Assembly: GCA_018660825.1 (NCBI GenBank)
Contig: JABJJO010000150.1
Span: 1 to 64,000 of the forward strand
Direction of reading: 5' to 3'
Origin: Planctomycetaceae bacterium
Lineage (GTDB): Bacteria; Planctomycetota; Planctomycetia; Pirellulales; Pirellulaceae
Length of the DNA stretch: 64,000 bases
In this document: positions 8,145-16,266 of the stretch, piece after piece
Layout: each line of letters starts with the position of its first letter
How positions within the stretch are numbered: position 1 is the stretch's first letter
Translations under genes and position numbers: made by a program
The notes under the pieces: model-generated
The model's input: only the letters and a program-made list of their open reading frames with translations
Told to the model about the DNA's origin: nothing
The model's database searches: none

Positions 8145-9608
8145 ATGGCAAGATTACCAATTTCAACGACCAACTCTCCCTTGGAATTGACGGGTCGACA
8201 ATTACGGCATGAACTCTCACTCGTAATTGACCAACTTGCGCCCTATATCGACGGACTGCTCGACGATGAAGCTTGGACGCCACACGATTCGCCGAGTTCC
8301 AATATTACGCCCCGTGAGTGTAAACTGGGGCCGCCTTGTTCATTCCCGGAGATCCTAAACGACCTCTTCCAGCGGCGGATGCGTCCGAGTTTTAACCCCG
8401 CGTCAGGTGGATATTTAGCGTATATTCCCGGTGGTGGAATTCCTCATTCCGCCATCGCAGACTTAATTGCTGGCATCATCAACAAATATGTCACTGTATG
8501 GTCTGTCGCCCCTGGTTTGGCCAATCTTGAAGCAGATGTCATTGCATGGTTTTGTGAACTCGTCGGGTTTCCCGAGGGAAGTGGCGGATATCTGACGACC
8601 GGTGGATCGATGGCAAACTGGTCCGCCATCGTCACCGCTCGCCGTGTGCGGCTGGGCGACGACTTTAGCAAGGCCGTAATCTATACTTCCGATCAAGCCC
8701 ACCACAGTATCATCAAAGCCGCCGTCTTAGCGGGTTTTCCGGAAACAAGCGTTCGCTTGATACCGTGTGACGCCACACATCGACTTGACCTGCAGGCACT
8801 CAAGTCACAAATCCATTCTGATCGGCAATCAGCGCTCATTCCTTTTTTGGTAACTGGCCACGCCGGTACGACCAATACTGGGAGCGTCGACCCACTTGAA
8901 GATTTAGCCGCCATTGCTCAACAGGAACAACTTTGGTTGCATATCGACGCTGCCTATGGTGGTTTTTTTTGTTTAACCGACCGAGGTCGGCAAACTCTTT
9001 CAGGATTACACCACGCTGACTCGATAACCCTAGATCCACACAAAGGTCTATTTCTACCTTACGGTACTGGATGTCTCTTGGTTCGTAAGCAAGCAACACT
9101 GCGGTGGGCACACCAAGTGGACGCAGCCTACTTGCCTCCCTTTCAGGACGATGCCGCTCACGTTGATTTTTGTGAAATTTCCCCGGAGTTGTCGCGGGAT
9201 TTTCGCGCTCTGCGTATATGGTTACCTCTAAAACTATTCGGATGGGATACATTCACGCAATATCTCGACCAGAAAATCGACCTGTGTACGCAAGCCTATG
9301 ATGCTGTAAAGTCATTAGAGCACATTCAAATAATGTCGTCTTTACAACTTAGTACATTCGCGTTTCGCTTATCTCCCGCTGATTTCCCATCGGAAACCGC
9401 AGCGTTAAACGTACTGAATCACGATTTCCTGGAACGCATCAACGCCCAACGTAAAATTTTTTTGTCCGGTACGACAATTGATGGCGAGTTTTTGATAAGA
9501 ATCTGCGTGTTGTGTTTTCGGACACACCAAAAACACATCGAGCAATGCATTACAGCAATAAAAAACGCTATTACTCCAGCTATCGAGCACTACAAATCAG
9601 TCGATTAA
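8145..9608 (+). CDS. Group II PLP-dependent decarboxylase (aromatic amino acid type)
   Basis: 487 residues from the ATG at 8145. An in-frame TTG at 7986 would add 53 residues, but the homologous part begins after the ATG. The fold-type I motifs are in order: STTGGSMAN-like TGGSMANW (PLP phosphate), DQAHHSI (ring-stacking His), GTTNTGSVDP, HIDAAYGG (Asp to pyridine N) and LDPHKG with the Schiff-base Lys at residue 300, followed by GTGCLLVR. This is the AADC/GAD/HDC group that removes the alpha-carboxyl of aromatic or related amino acids. The substrate cannot be set from sequence; tyrosine, DOPA, tryptophan and similar substrates are possible. An Nramp-like transporter follows 93 bases downstream on the same strand. 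Confidence 0.9.
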   Translation: MARLPISTTNSPLELTGRQLRHELSLVIDQLAPYIDGLLDDEAWTPHDSPSSNITPRECKLGPPCSFPEILNDLFQRRMRPSFNPASGGYLAYIPGGGIPHSAIADLIAGIINKYVTVWSVAPGLANLEADVIAWFCELVGFPEGSGGYLTTGGSMANWSAIVTARRVRLGDDFSKAVIYTSDQAHHSIIKAAVLAGFPETSVRLIPCDATHRLDLQALKSQIHSDRQSALIPFLVTGHAGTTNTGSVDPLEDLAAIAQQEQLWLHIDAAYGGFFCLTDRGRQTLSGLHHADSITLDPHKGLFLPYGTGCLLVRKQATLRWAHQVDAAYLPPFQDDAAHVDFCEISPELSRDFRALRIWLPLKLFGWDTFTQYLDQKIDLCTQAYDAVKSLEHIQIMSSLQLSTFAFRLSPADFPSETAALNVLNHDFLERINAQRKIFLSGTTIDGEFLIRICVLCFRTHQKHIEQCITAIKNAITPAIEHYKSVD

Positions 9609-9701
9609 AGCCCACGCTTGTTGTAGAATAATGACTTGCTACAATATTCGAATCCAACGACATCGGAATAACTTCCAAACCGACCCTCTCGGAGTACTCA
9701 G

Positions 9702-11057
9702 ATGAATCCCCCGCATCACCCTCCCTTGAAACGGCGCTGGTATCAGGCCATCGGTCCGGGACTGATTACAGCCTGCGTTGTGATCGGTCCCGGTAGTATC
9801 CTCACAAGCAGCAAGGTTGGGGCTACCGGAGAGTATTCCATGCTGTGGGTCGTCATCGCCGCATGTATTTTTATGATGTTCTATATGCAAATGGGCGCGC
9901 GATTAGGTGTCGTTGCTAGTGAATCTCCGGGTGAGATTCTCACTCGCAAAGCTGGGCGATGGTTAGCAATCGTCGTTGGGATAGCCGTATTTTTCATTTC
10001 AACAGCCTTCCAATTTGGTAATAACCTCGGCGTTCAATCTGCTTTCGACGTCTTTCTTTCCTCGAATTGGTCCATCGCGTTAGTCGTCGGTTTCAACGCA
10101 CTCTCTATTTCATTCCTATTCTTCTTTAAAGATTTCTATCAAGCTCTTGAAAAACTGATGATGTGTTTTGTGGGTCTAATGCTGACCTGTTTTGCAATTA
10201 ACCTATTCTTTGCCGGACCCGAAATAGTAGCATTTTCCAGAGGCCTGCTACCAACCGCTGGCGCGTTTAATAACATTGAAGTCCTTGGACTAGTAGGCAC
10301 AACCTTCGTTGTCGCGGCAGCCTATTTTCAAGCTTACTTGGCAAAACAAAAAGGCTGGTCCCCCACCGAATTAAAAACCGTAATTATCGACGCCCGTGTT
10401 GGCTCGGCCATTATGGCCGTCATTACAATTATGCTGATGTCCACAGCCGCCGCTGTCCTCGCTGGGAAAGACCTGGCAGATGTTGAACAAGTGGCCGCTG
10501 CGCTGGAACCGGCATTTGGGAATAAAGGCAAGATTCTATTTTGTGTGGGATTGTTTTCCGCCGCATATTCATCATTTTTAGTCAATTCAATGATCGCGGG
10601 TTTTATCCTCTCTGATGGTTTGGGTTTGGGTTCTACTTCAAACAGCCTTGGTCCCAAGGTACTTACGACGGTTGTATTGCTTACCGGGATGATCGTCGCG
10701 TTACTCGTAAAGGGAACCGGCATGAGTGCGGTACCTGCAGTTGTTGCCGCCCAGGCGGTAACCGTCATCGCTGGTCCGCTTATCGCAGGTGTACTATTGT
10801 GGTTGACAAATTCACCCGATGTAATGGGCGAACGCACGAACGGTTTCTTAACTAACATATTTGGTGTAATTGGCTTCCTCATATTGCTTGCGATTGCTGC
10901 TTATGTTGCCACGGTAAAGATACCAGCGGGTCTAGAAAAAATGGGAAGAGACGAGACCGTCTCATTTCAACAAATTCCAAATGGAAACGCCACCGTGACT
11001 GTGACGCTTGAGAACTCGCCCCTATTACCTCGTCTATCACTTTCAGAAAATAGCTGA
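9702..11057 (+). CDS. Nramp-like membrane transporter lacking metal-binding motifs
   Basis: 451 residues, about 11 hydrophobic segments and a LeuT-fold Nramp pattern. The N-terminal IGPGLITACVVIGPGS matches the family's first helix (GPGLL...DPGN), but the metal-binding Asp and Asn of DPGN are Gly and Ser here. In helix 6 the usual MPHN-type or PYN-type segment is replaced by VVAAAYFQAYLAKQKGW after a family-like LVGTTF. The usual Mn2+/Fe2+ ligands are therefore absent, so a different substrate, such as a larger or non-metal solute, is likely. The family order is otherwise clear. The stop is followed after a single base by the ATG of the CaMKII-association-domain gene, so the two are translationally close. 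Confidence 0.85.
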   Translation: MNPPHHPPLKRRWYQAIGPGLITACVVIGPGSILTSSKVGATGEYSMLWVVIAACIFMMFYMQMGARLGVVASESPGEILTRKAGRWLAIVVGIAVFFISTAFQFGNNLGVQSAFDVFLSSNWSIALVVGFNALSISFLFFFKDFYQALEKLMMCFVGLMLTCFAINLFFAGPEIVAFSRGLLPTAGAFNNIEVLGLVGTTFVVAAAYFQAYLAKQKGWSPTELKTVIIDARVGSAIMAVITIMLMSTAAAVLAGKDLADVEQVAAALEPAFGNKGKILFCVGLFSAAYSSFLVNSMIAGFILSDGLGLGSTSNSLGPKVLTTVVLLTGMIVALLVKGTGMSAVPAVVAAQAVTVIAGPLIAGVLLWLTNSPDVMGERTNGFLTNIFGVIGFLILLAIAAYVATVKIPAGLEKMGRDETVSFQQIPNGNATVTVTLENSPLLPRLSLSENS

Positions 11058-11058
11058 C

Positions 11059-11463
11059 ATGACCGACTGTATCGAAGATGATCTATTATTGCTAAACGAA
11101 CGTTTGCTCCAGGCCATTGATTCCAAGGATTGGGAAACCTACACCCAACTTTGCGACGATTCGCTGACCGCCTACGAACCCGAAGCGTTAGGCCAACTCG
11201 TCGAAGGTTTACCATTCCACTACTTTTACCTCAATCGCGACTCTGATTCGGCTAGGCAATCGACAATTTGTTCGCCGCGTATTCGAATGCTGGGAGAAAA
11301 TGCCGCTTGCGTAACATACGCCCGGTTGTTACAAGCAATTGACGCCGAAGCCCATGAGTCGGTTGGGAGTTATGAAGAAACACGAATTTGGGAAAAACAG
11401 AATGGTCAATGGAAACATGTACATTTCCACCGATCATTTGCGGGTAGTGTCGAACTGGGCTAA
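11059..11463 (+). CDS. CaMKII association-domain-like protein (SnoaL/DUF4440 superfamily)
   Basis: 134 residues from the ATG at 11059, one base after the stop of the transporter gene. A longer in-frame start at 11008 would overlap the transporter and is less likely. The sequence follows the oligomerisation domain of metazoan Ca2+/calmodulin-dependent kinase II very closely in pattern: LLQAIDSKDWETYTQLCD, LTAYEPEALGQLVEG, FHYFYL, then a beta-strand with GENAACVTYARL, EETRIWEKQNGQWKHVHFHRS. There is no kinase domain. In CaMKII the domain assembles dodecameric hubs; bacterial members are known, are cone-shaped NTF2-like dimers and their functions are mostly unknown. Arg/His residues line the pocket in this family. 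Confidence 0.88.
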   Translation: MTDCIEDDLLLLNERLLQAIDSKDWETYTQLCDDSLTAYEPEALGQLVEGLPFHYFYLNRDSDSARQSTICSPRIRMLGENAACVTYARLLQAIDAEAHESVGSYEETRIWEKQNGQWKHVHFHRSFAGSVELG

Positions 11464-11535
11464 GATTTTATTATCCTTATTTTCGTTAAATCAGATCGCG
11501 ACTTCTCAACTTTTTTACTACGCACTGGTCTTTTT

Positions 11536-12474
11536 ATGACGTGTTATCTAATCTCTGGTGCAACCGGTTTCGTCGGAACCAATTTTCTACTTAACTTGAC
11601 GAGCGAGGATCAATATCGAGTTCTGTCTCGTGACCCTGCTAACGCAGCCAAAAGATGCAAATCACTCAACAGCCCAGCAGAATTCTTGGGTGGCGTTCAA
11701 TGGGAACCCACCGTTGGCGATCCGCCTCGGAATGCCTTTGACACCATTGACACACTTGTTAACTTTAGCGGTGAATCCGTCGCCACAGGTCGCTGGACAG
11801 AATCGAAAAAAAAGCGAATCTATGAAAGTCGCGTCGAGGGCACAAAAAACCTCACCCATTTTCTCTTGCGGGGGTCTCATAGCATCAAGACGTTTATGTC
11901 ATGTTCAGCGGTCGGTTATTATGGCTTTCCTGGCGACGCTGAATTAACGGAACTAAGCGCTGCCGGATCGGATTTTCTTTCGACCGTCGTACAGGACTGG
12001 GAAGCACCGTTAACGGAACTAGAACACACCGACATACGCGTGATCACCACCCGCCTAGGCGTGCCATTGGGGCTCGATGGTGGCGCTTTTCCCCAGATGG
12101 TCAAACCATTTAAGATGTTCGTGGGCGGACGTATTGGTTCCGGACAACAATGGGTTCCATGGATTCACATTAATGACTGTATCGCCGCGCTCACATTCCT
12201 GATCGCTGACACTAGATGTTCCGGGATATATAACGTGGTCGCACCACAATCTGCCACAAACATGCAACTGACAGCAGCCATCGCTAAATCGTTGAAGAGA
12301 CCTGCAATATTTCCCATGCCTGCTTTTATCTTGCGAATACTGCTAGGCGGTTTTGCAGAGGTGCTATTAGAATCTCAAAGGGTCGTACCGCAGCGTTTAA
12401 TCGAAGCATCTTTCAAGTTCACCCACTCCACTATAGATACCGCAGTTTCCAACCTATTATCACCAAACCAATGA
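11536..12474 (+). CDS. NAD(P)-dependent SDR39U1/YfcH (TIGR01777) epimerase
   Basis: 312 residues. The Rossmann motif is SGATGFVG (G8, G11, G14). Further family hallmarks are NFSGESVATGRWTESKKKRI, ESRVEGTKNL, SCSAVGYYG with the conserved GYYG segment, RLGVPLGLDGGAF, WVPWIHINDCI and the closing PMPAFILR...GFAEVLLESQRVVP. These match the SDR39U1-like nucleotide-sugar epimerase-like group whose physiological substrate is unsettled. The first residue is the ATG after about 70 bases of spacer from the preceding gene. The last four bases overlap the start of the uracil-DNA glycosylase gene (ATGA), so the two are translationally coupled. Confidence 0.9.
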   Translation: MTCYLISGATGFVGTNFLLNLTSEDQYRVLSRDPANAAKRCKSLNSPAEFLGGVQWEPTVGDPPRNAFDTIDTLVNFSGESVATGRWTESKKKRIYESRVEGTKNLTHFLLRGSHSIKTFMSCSAVGYYGFPGDAELTELSAAGSDFLSTVVQDWEAPLTELEHTDIRVITTRLGVPLGLDGGAFPQMVKPFKMFVGGRIGSGQQWVPWIHINDCIAALTFLIADTRCSGIYNVVAPQSATNMQLTAAIAKSLKRPAIFPMPAFILRILLGGFAEVLLESQRVVPQRLIEASFKFTHSTIDTAVSNLLSPNQ

Positions 12475-13169
12475 GTTCCAACCACGCCTCCAATACTAGA
12501 AACTGGAATAGACTCAATACTTCGGTCGTCAAATGCAAAGCTTGTCCTCGGCTTATCGAGCATTGCCAAGAAATCGCGAAAATTAAACGACGAGCATTTA
12601 TTGACGAACAATATTGGGGCAAACCGGTCGCCAATTTTGGAGATCCCCGTGCGGAGTTGTTGATAGTCGGTTTGGCCCCTGGCGCACACGGCGCCAATCG
12701 TACCGGTCGCATCTTTACTGGCGACCGCAGTGGAGAATGGCTCTACCGGGCCCTGCACTTAGCCGGATTCGCCAATCAGCGCGAATCAACACATACCAAC
12801 GATGGGCTTGAGTTGTTCAATTGTGCCATTACGAATGTTTGTCATTGTGCGCCGCCGCTGAACAGGCCTACCCACGAGGAAATTCAAAATTGCCAACCGT
12901 GGCTCACGCAGTTAGTGGCCATTCTTCCGGTGAAGGTGTTTTTAGCCTTTGGACAAATCGCTTGGCGCGCAACGGCAGAATATTTGCGCCATCATGATCT
13001 ATACGATGGCCCGCTACCAAAATTCAGTCACGGGGCTATGTTTCATTTGCCCGACGGTCGCATATTACTTGGAAGTTATCACCCAAGCCAACAGAACACG
13101 TTTACCGGGCGTCTAACGCGGCCGATGCTCAACCGCATTTTCAAGACGGCGAAACGCTTACTCTACTAG
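12471..13169 (+). CDS. Family-5 uracil-DNA glycosylase (UDGb type)
   Basis: 232 residues. The active-site segment GLAPGAHGANRTGR (residues 67-80) followed by IFTGDRSGEWL and the LGSYHPSQ segment (HPS 204-206) are typical of UDGb. Four cysteines suited to an iron-sulfur cluster are present: C22 and C25 in KCKACPRL, C126 in CHCAPP and C141 in IQNCQPW. UDGb enzymes remove uracil, and in several cases hypoxanthine or thymine, from DNA; the motif lacks the catalytic Asp of family 1. It starts four bases before the end of the epimerase gene. It is cytoplasmic and acts in base-excision repair. Confidence 0.92.
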   Translation: MSSNHASNTRNWNRLNTSVVKCKACPRLIEHCQEIAKIKRRAFIDEQYWGKPVANFGDPRAELLIVGLAPGAHGANRTGRIFTGDRSGEWLYRALHLAGFANQRESTHTNDGLELFNCAITNVCHCAPPLNRPTHEEIQNCQPWLTQLVAILPVKVFLAFGQIAWRATAEYLRHHDLYDGPLPKFSHGAMFHLPDGRILLGSYHPSQQNTFTGRLTRPMLNRIFKTAKRLLY

Positions 13170-13373
13170 CCTCATTCACCAAAGTCTTCGACGTTAGCCG
13201 CCACATTATAACGATAGCCATTGGCCCGATCTACGCTATCAAAGTGAGTAGGCAAGTCCACCACAAAATGGATTGCCAACGGACACGACTTCAGGCCACT
13301 AGAATCACGCTCTGTTGCTAAGCGGGCGACACCAAGCCTATTACAAATTGACAGGCCCGGATTTTCAAACGCC

Positions 13374-14411
13374 TCACCTGCTAATCGCAAAATCGCCACG
13401 GACATCCCGCCACATGCAATGGATATGACTTGCCGGATTTCCAGCTGCATCCGGTTGCGTGTTTACAAATTCAATCTCGAATGTTGGTCCCTGAATTCGG
13501 TAGTAGTGTCCGACACCTGGTTTCGTGGCGCCGGCCCAAGCAAAATGCACGTTGTTCCACTTGCCTTCAGCAATATCACTTAATCGTTCCTGCATAATAG
13601 TCGGCGCCATGGTCGCGGCGTAAACCCGTACAATTTTGCGTAACAACTTGCGTTGAACGTCATTCAAATCAGTCCACGCAATACCAATTGGTTTCCCGAG
13701 CGGGACCTGTGCTGCGCCAGCGCTACGCACTTCGCGGGGAGCCTTTTCGTCCACAATTGCAATCAAGGCTTGATCAGCGTCTAGCATATTTACGAGTTCA
13801 AAAGCGAACACTTCTTCGTTTTTCAATACGCGAGTACCGGCTTTAATTTTCCCCACATCGGCTTTCACGACAGTCGGGTTAGCACATAGAACTTGCGGTG
13901 TCGATGAAACAACTTTGCTGTCTTTGACGACAAAGTTCAATGACAAATGGTGGCCTTCAATACTTAGGCCCCACGTACCCTTTTCACCTGGATCGCCGAA
14001 AATAGTGTAATAATATCGCAGGGTATCCCTCGCAAACTTGCCAGGGTTATCTTTTTCTAAATCTTGAAGAACTGCCTCAAGGGCCATAATCTGCCGTACT
14101 TTACGATGGCCAAGTACACTTAAACCCGCTTTCAATACAGCACCGGCAGCTGTTTTTTGCGGTTTAGTCATACTGCGGACCATCAGGCCTTTGCGTTGAG
14201 CCTTGGGGATGAAGTGCCAATCAACCCGTCGTTCATCGTCGTAGGCCAGCACTGCAACCTTGACCTGCTCTGGTTTCAAAGTGTCTTTGAAGGCGATCGC
14301 CGCTGTCACCAACGCTTCCCCGGGAGGTGCCGCTGTCTCTTGCATCCCAAGCCCAGCAGTGATAGCGATCACAAAAATCAAACTGGTTACAATGTGTGGC
14401 ATTCTTGTCAT
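13374..14411 (-). CDS. Secreted DUF3500 protein
   Basis: 345 residues with an N-terminal signal-like segment (residues 1-26). Family hallmarks of DUF3500 are present: an early RRVDWHFIP segment, QRKGLMVRSMTKPQ, LGHRKVRQIMALEAVL, YYYTIFGDPG with GTWGLSIEGHHLSLNFV in the middle, and a C-terminal HFAWAG, HYYRIQGPTFEIEF, then HIHCMWRDVRGDF. The function of the family is unknown. The GHHLS and HIHCMWRD histidines are candidates for a metal site. The gene is convergent with the uracil-DNA glycosylase gene, leaving about 200 bases with no supported gene. Confidence 0.9.
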   Translation of the reverse strand: MTRMPHIVTSLIFVIAITAGLGMQETAAPPGEALVTAAIAFKDTLKPEQVKVAVLAYDDERRVDWHFIPKAQRKGLMVRSMTKPQKTAAGAVLKAGLSVLGHRKVRQIMALEAVLQDLEKDNPGKFARDTLRYYYTIFGDPGEKGTWGLSIEGHHLSLNFVVKDSKVVSSTPQVLCANPTVVKADVGKIKAGTRVLKNEEVFAFELVNMLDADQALIAIVDEKAPREVRSAGAAQVPLGKPIGIAWTDLNDVQRKLLRKIVRVYAATMAPTIMQERLSDIAEGKWNNVHFAWAGATKPGVGHYYRIQGPTFEIEFVNTQPDAAGNPASHIHCMWRDVRGDFAISR

Positions 14412-14527
14412 TTGGTCCCTGACCCTACTGTGTTGTTGGACATGCGATGTATAATAAACAAAACGGTTAACTCCCTATAACTATAGTGCACACAATCGTT
14501 TTATTCTACCTACCGTAAGTTCTTCTT

Positions 14528-15277
14528 GTGGCAATCCCAGTGTTCAAATACATCCATCGTTTTCACCGATTGATAATCACCGGTGTTCCGTTCTACGCTA
14601 TCGCACTACTCGCGGCCTGTGATGCTCCGTTGCCCGAACCGCAACAGTCCACATCCATAACGCCCCAAAAAACGACGCGTCAAATCATTACCGACACACT
14701 GTCCAATCCCGCTGCCACGACTCTACATCTGGACGGACTCAAAGTAACAGATGAGGATCTACTGTTACTCACCGACAGTAATAATATCACGAGTCTACTG
14801 ATTGACAGTAGCGTGGTATCTCATAAAGGACTGATCCCCCTGCAGTCCATGAAAAATCTTACTCAACTGCGCATCCGGTCTCGCTTAACCGACGCCGCTA
14901 TCCCCGTTATCCTAAATCTGAAGTCATTACAATTTTTGAATCTGCCGCAAGCCGACTTTACGGACACAGGAATACACATTTTATCGTCCCACCCAAACAT
15001 CCAGTTATTACGAATAGGCGGAAACCGTTTATCCAATAAGGCACTCGAATCCATTGCGACAATGTCGTCTCTATCATTTCTGCACTTGATTGCCGTCCCG
15101 ATTAATGACCAAGGACTACCATCACTCTACGGCATGCAGCACCTACAGTCACTTTACCTCGACGACACAGATACTACGGATGCGGGCCTGGCAAAACTAC
15201 TCGAAGCGCTCCCCCATCTCCACCTACACATAAATCAAAATCACATCGATCGCGATCCCAACAAACACGAGCACTGA
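14528..15277 (+). CDS. Leucine-rich-repeat lipoprotein
   Basis: 249 residues from a GTG start. The N-terminal segment (residues 1-31) ends in a lipobox LLAAC with Cys31 as the likely lipidated residue and Asp at +2. The mature part is a set of short leucine-rich repeats (about residues 60-225), for example LHLDGLKVTDEDLLLL, LPQADFTDTGIHIL and SLYLDDTDTTDAGLAKLL, of the type common in planctomycete surface proteins. Partner and ligand are unknown. It is convergent with the SirB1-like pseudogene, whose 3' end is 42 bases away. Confidence 0.82.
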   Translation: MAIPVFKYIHRFHRLIITGVPFYAIALLAACDAPLPEPQQSTSITPQKTTRQIITDTLSNPAATTLHLDGLKVTDEDLLLLTDSNNITSLLIDSSVVSHKGLIPLQSMKNLTQLRIRSRLTDAAIPVILNLKSLQFLNLPQADFTDTGIHILSSHPNIQLLRIGGNRLSNKALESIATMSSLSFLHLIAVPINDQGLPSLYGMQHLQSLYLDDTDTTDAGLAKLLEALPHLHLHINQNHIDRDPNKHEH

Positions 15278-15319
15278 AAAACATTCCACTTGGGCAGTTT
15301 CTTAATCAGCAAGCTACTT

Positions 15320-16009
15320 TCATCGCATCGTACAACTCATTACCGCAGCTATATCTTCCGGGCGATTTTGAATAGACAAAGCCTGAATAATGTTCGCGAG
15401 AAGCCGCGTCACCGATTGCCGGCGTGTAGCAACTTCAATAACCGCAGAATTTATCTCTGGTATTTTTTGCCGGCCCATCATTTTTCTAATCCGCGAGTAA
15501 ACCTCGGACTCACTCATTAATTTACCACTAAAAAAGCCACCAACAATCATCCGCTCGTTGTCGATAGTCAGCCGCGCCAAAAAATACCCCGCAGTATTGA
15601 GACCAATCACGTCCACCCCACAGCGACCCGCAACCAACTAGTATAACAAAGCCAACGTAATCGGGATGCCACGCTTGCACTCCAGCACGTTGGGTAACAA
15701 ACTGTTCTTTGGATTATAGAAGTTTCCGGTATCACCTCGAAACCCAAGCCCCTCAAAGAGTACCTGATGTAAATGTGCAATCAAGGCACGATCGCTGCCA
15801 CTAGTAACTCGCTTGGTAACTTGTTTTGCTATATCACCCAACTCCAAAGCGACAAGTTGCAGAGAAACTTGCCGGTCAAAACGCATTGCAATCGCAGTTA
15901 CAGCACTACAAATACCTATATTTGTTTCGCGACACCCTATTTGGGAAACAAACATGTCGAATGCAACCTGGTTGCAGTAAAGCGGTTTTTGCATGTATGT
16001 AGCCCTCAC
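15320..16009 (-). pseudogene. SirB1-like (transglutaminase-fold) gene with in-frame amber stop
   Basis: The first part (16009 to 15641) contains VLFEGLGFRGDTGNFYNP, then NSLLPNVLECKRGIPITLALLY, a full SirB1/Transglut_core2 signature. Then comes TAG at 15640-15638. Translation continues in the same frame as LVAGRCGVDVIGLNTAGYFLARL to a stop at 15320-15322, which matches the expected continuation levarRlGl-v-GvnfPGHFL. One stop codon therefore interrupts a single family domain, with no frameshift. The normally conserved His of PGHFL is Tyr, and later parts are divergent, which favours decay over recoding. Family function is poorly defined. The gene is upstream of dnaG on the opposite strand. 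Sequencing error cannot be excluded. Confidence 0.8.
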
Positions 16010-16266
16010 TAGCGGATAAAGCGTTCGTTGTGGTTTATCAAAACTAGCAATCTTCCAACAATTGATTGTGAAGCTACAATATTTTCCGTAGAAAAGTCAA
16101 ATATACTTACCCATAAAGCTTGCCCTTAAAATGAGACTCGCAGCGCGCTCATGAAAATACTATACTTACCAAACACAGCAGCATGTAATCTGCCACTGTC
16201 GTTATATATTTGCTTTACGCATCAACGTTCAATTAGTTATCTACTGCCCAAGAACCGGTTACCTCA

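Noticed and set aside
13172-13450. 92-codon minus-strand open frame next to the DUF3500 gene
   Set aside because: It overlaps the DUF3500 C-terminus in another frame, has no recognisable motif and no convincing start. The DUF3500 protein ends naturally with WRDVRGDF, so a frameshift is not needed.
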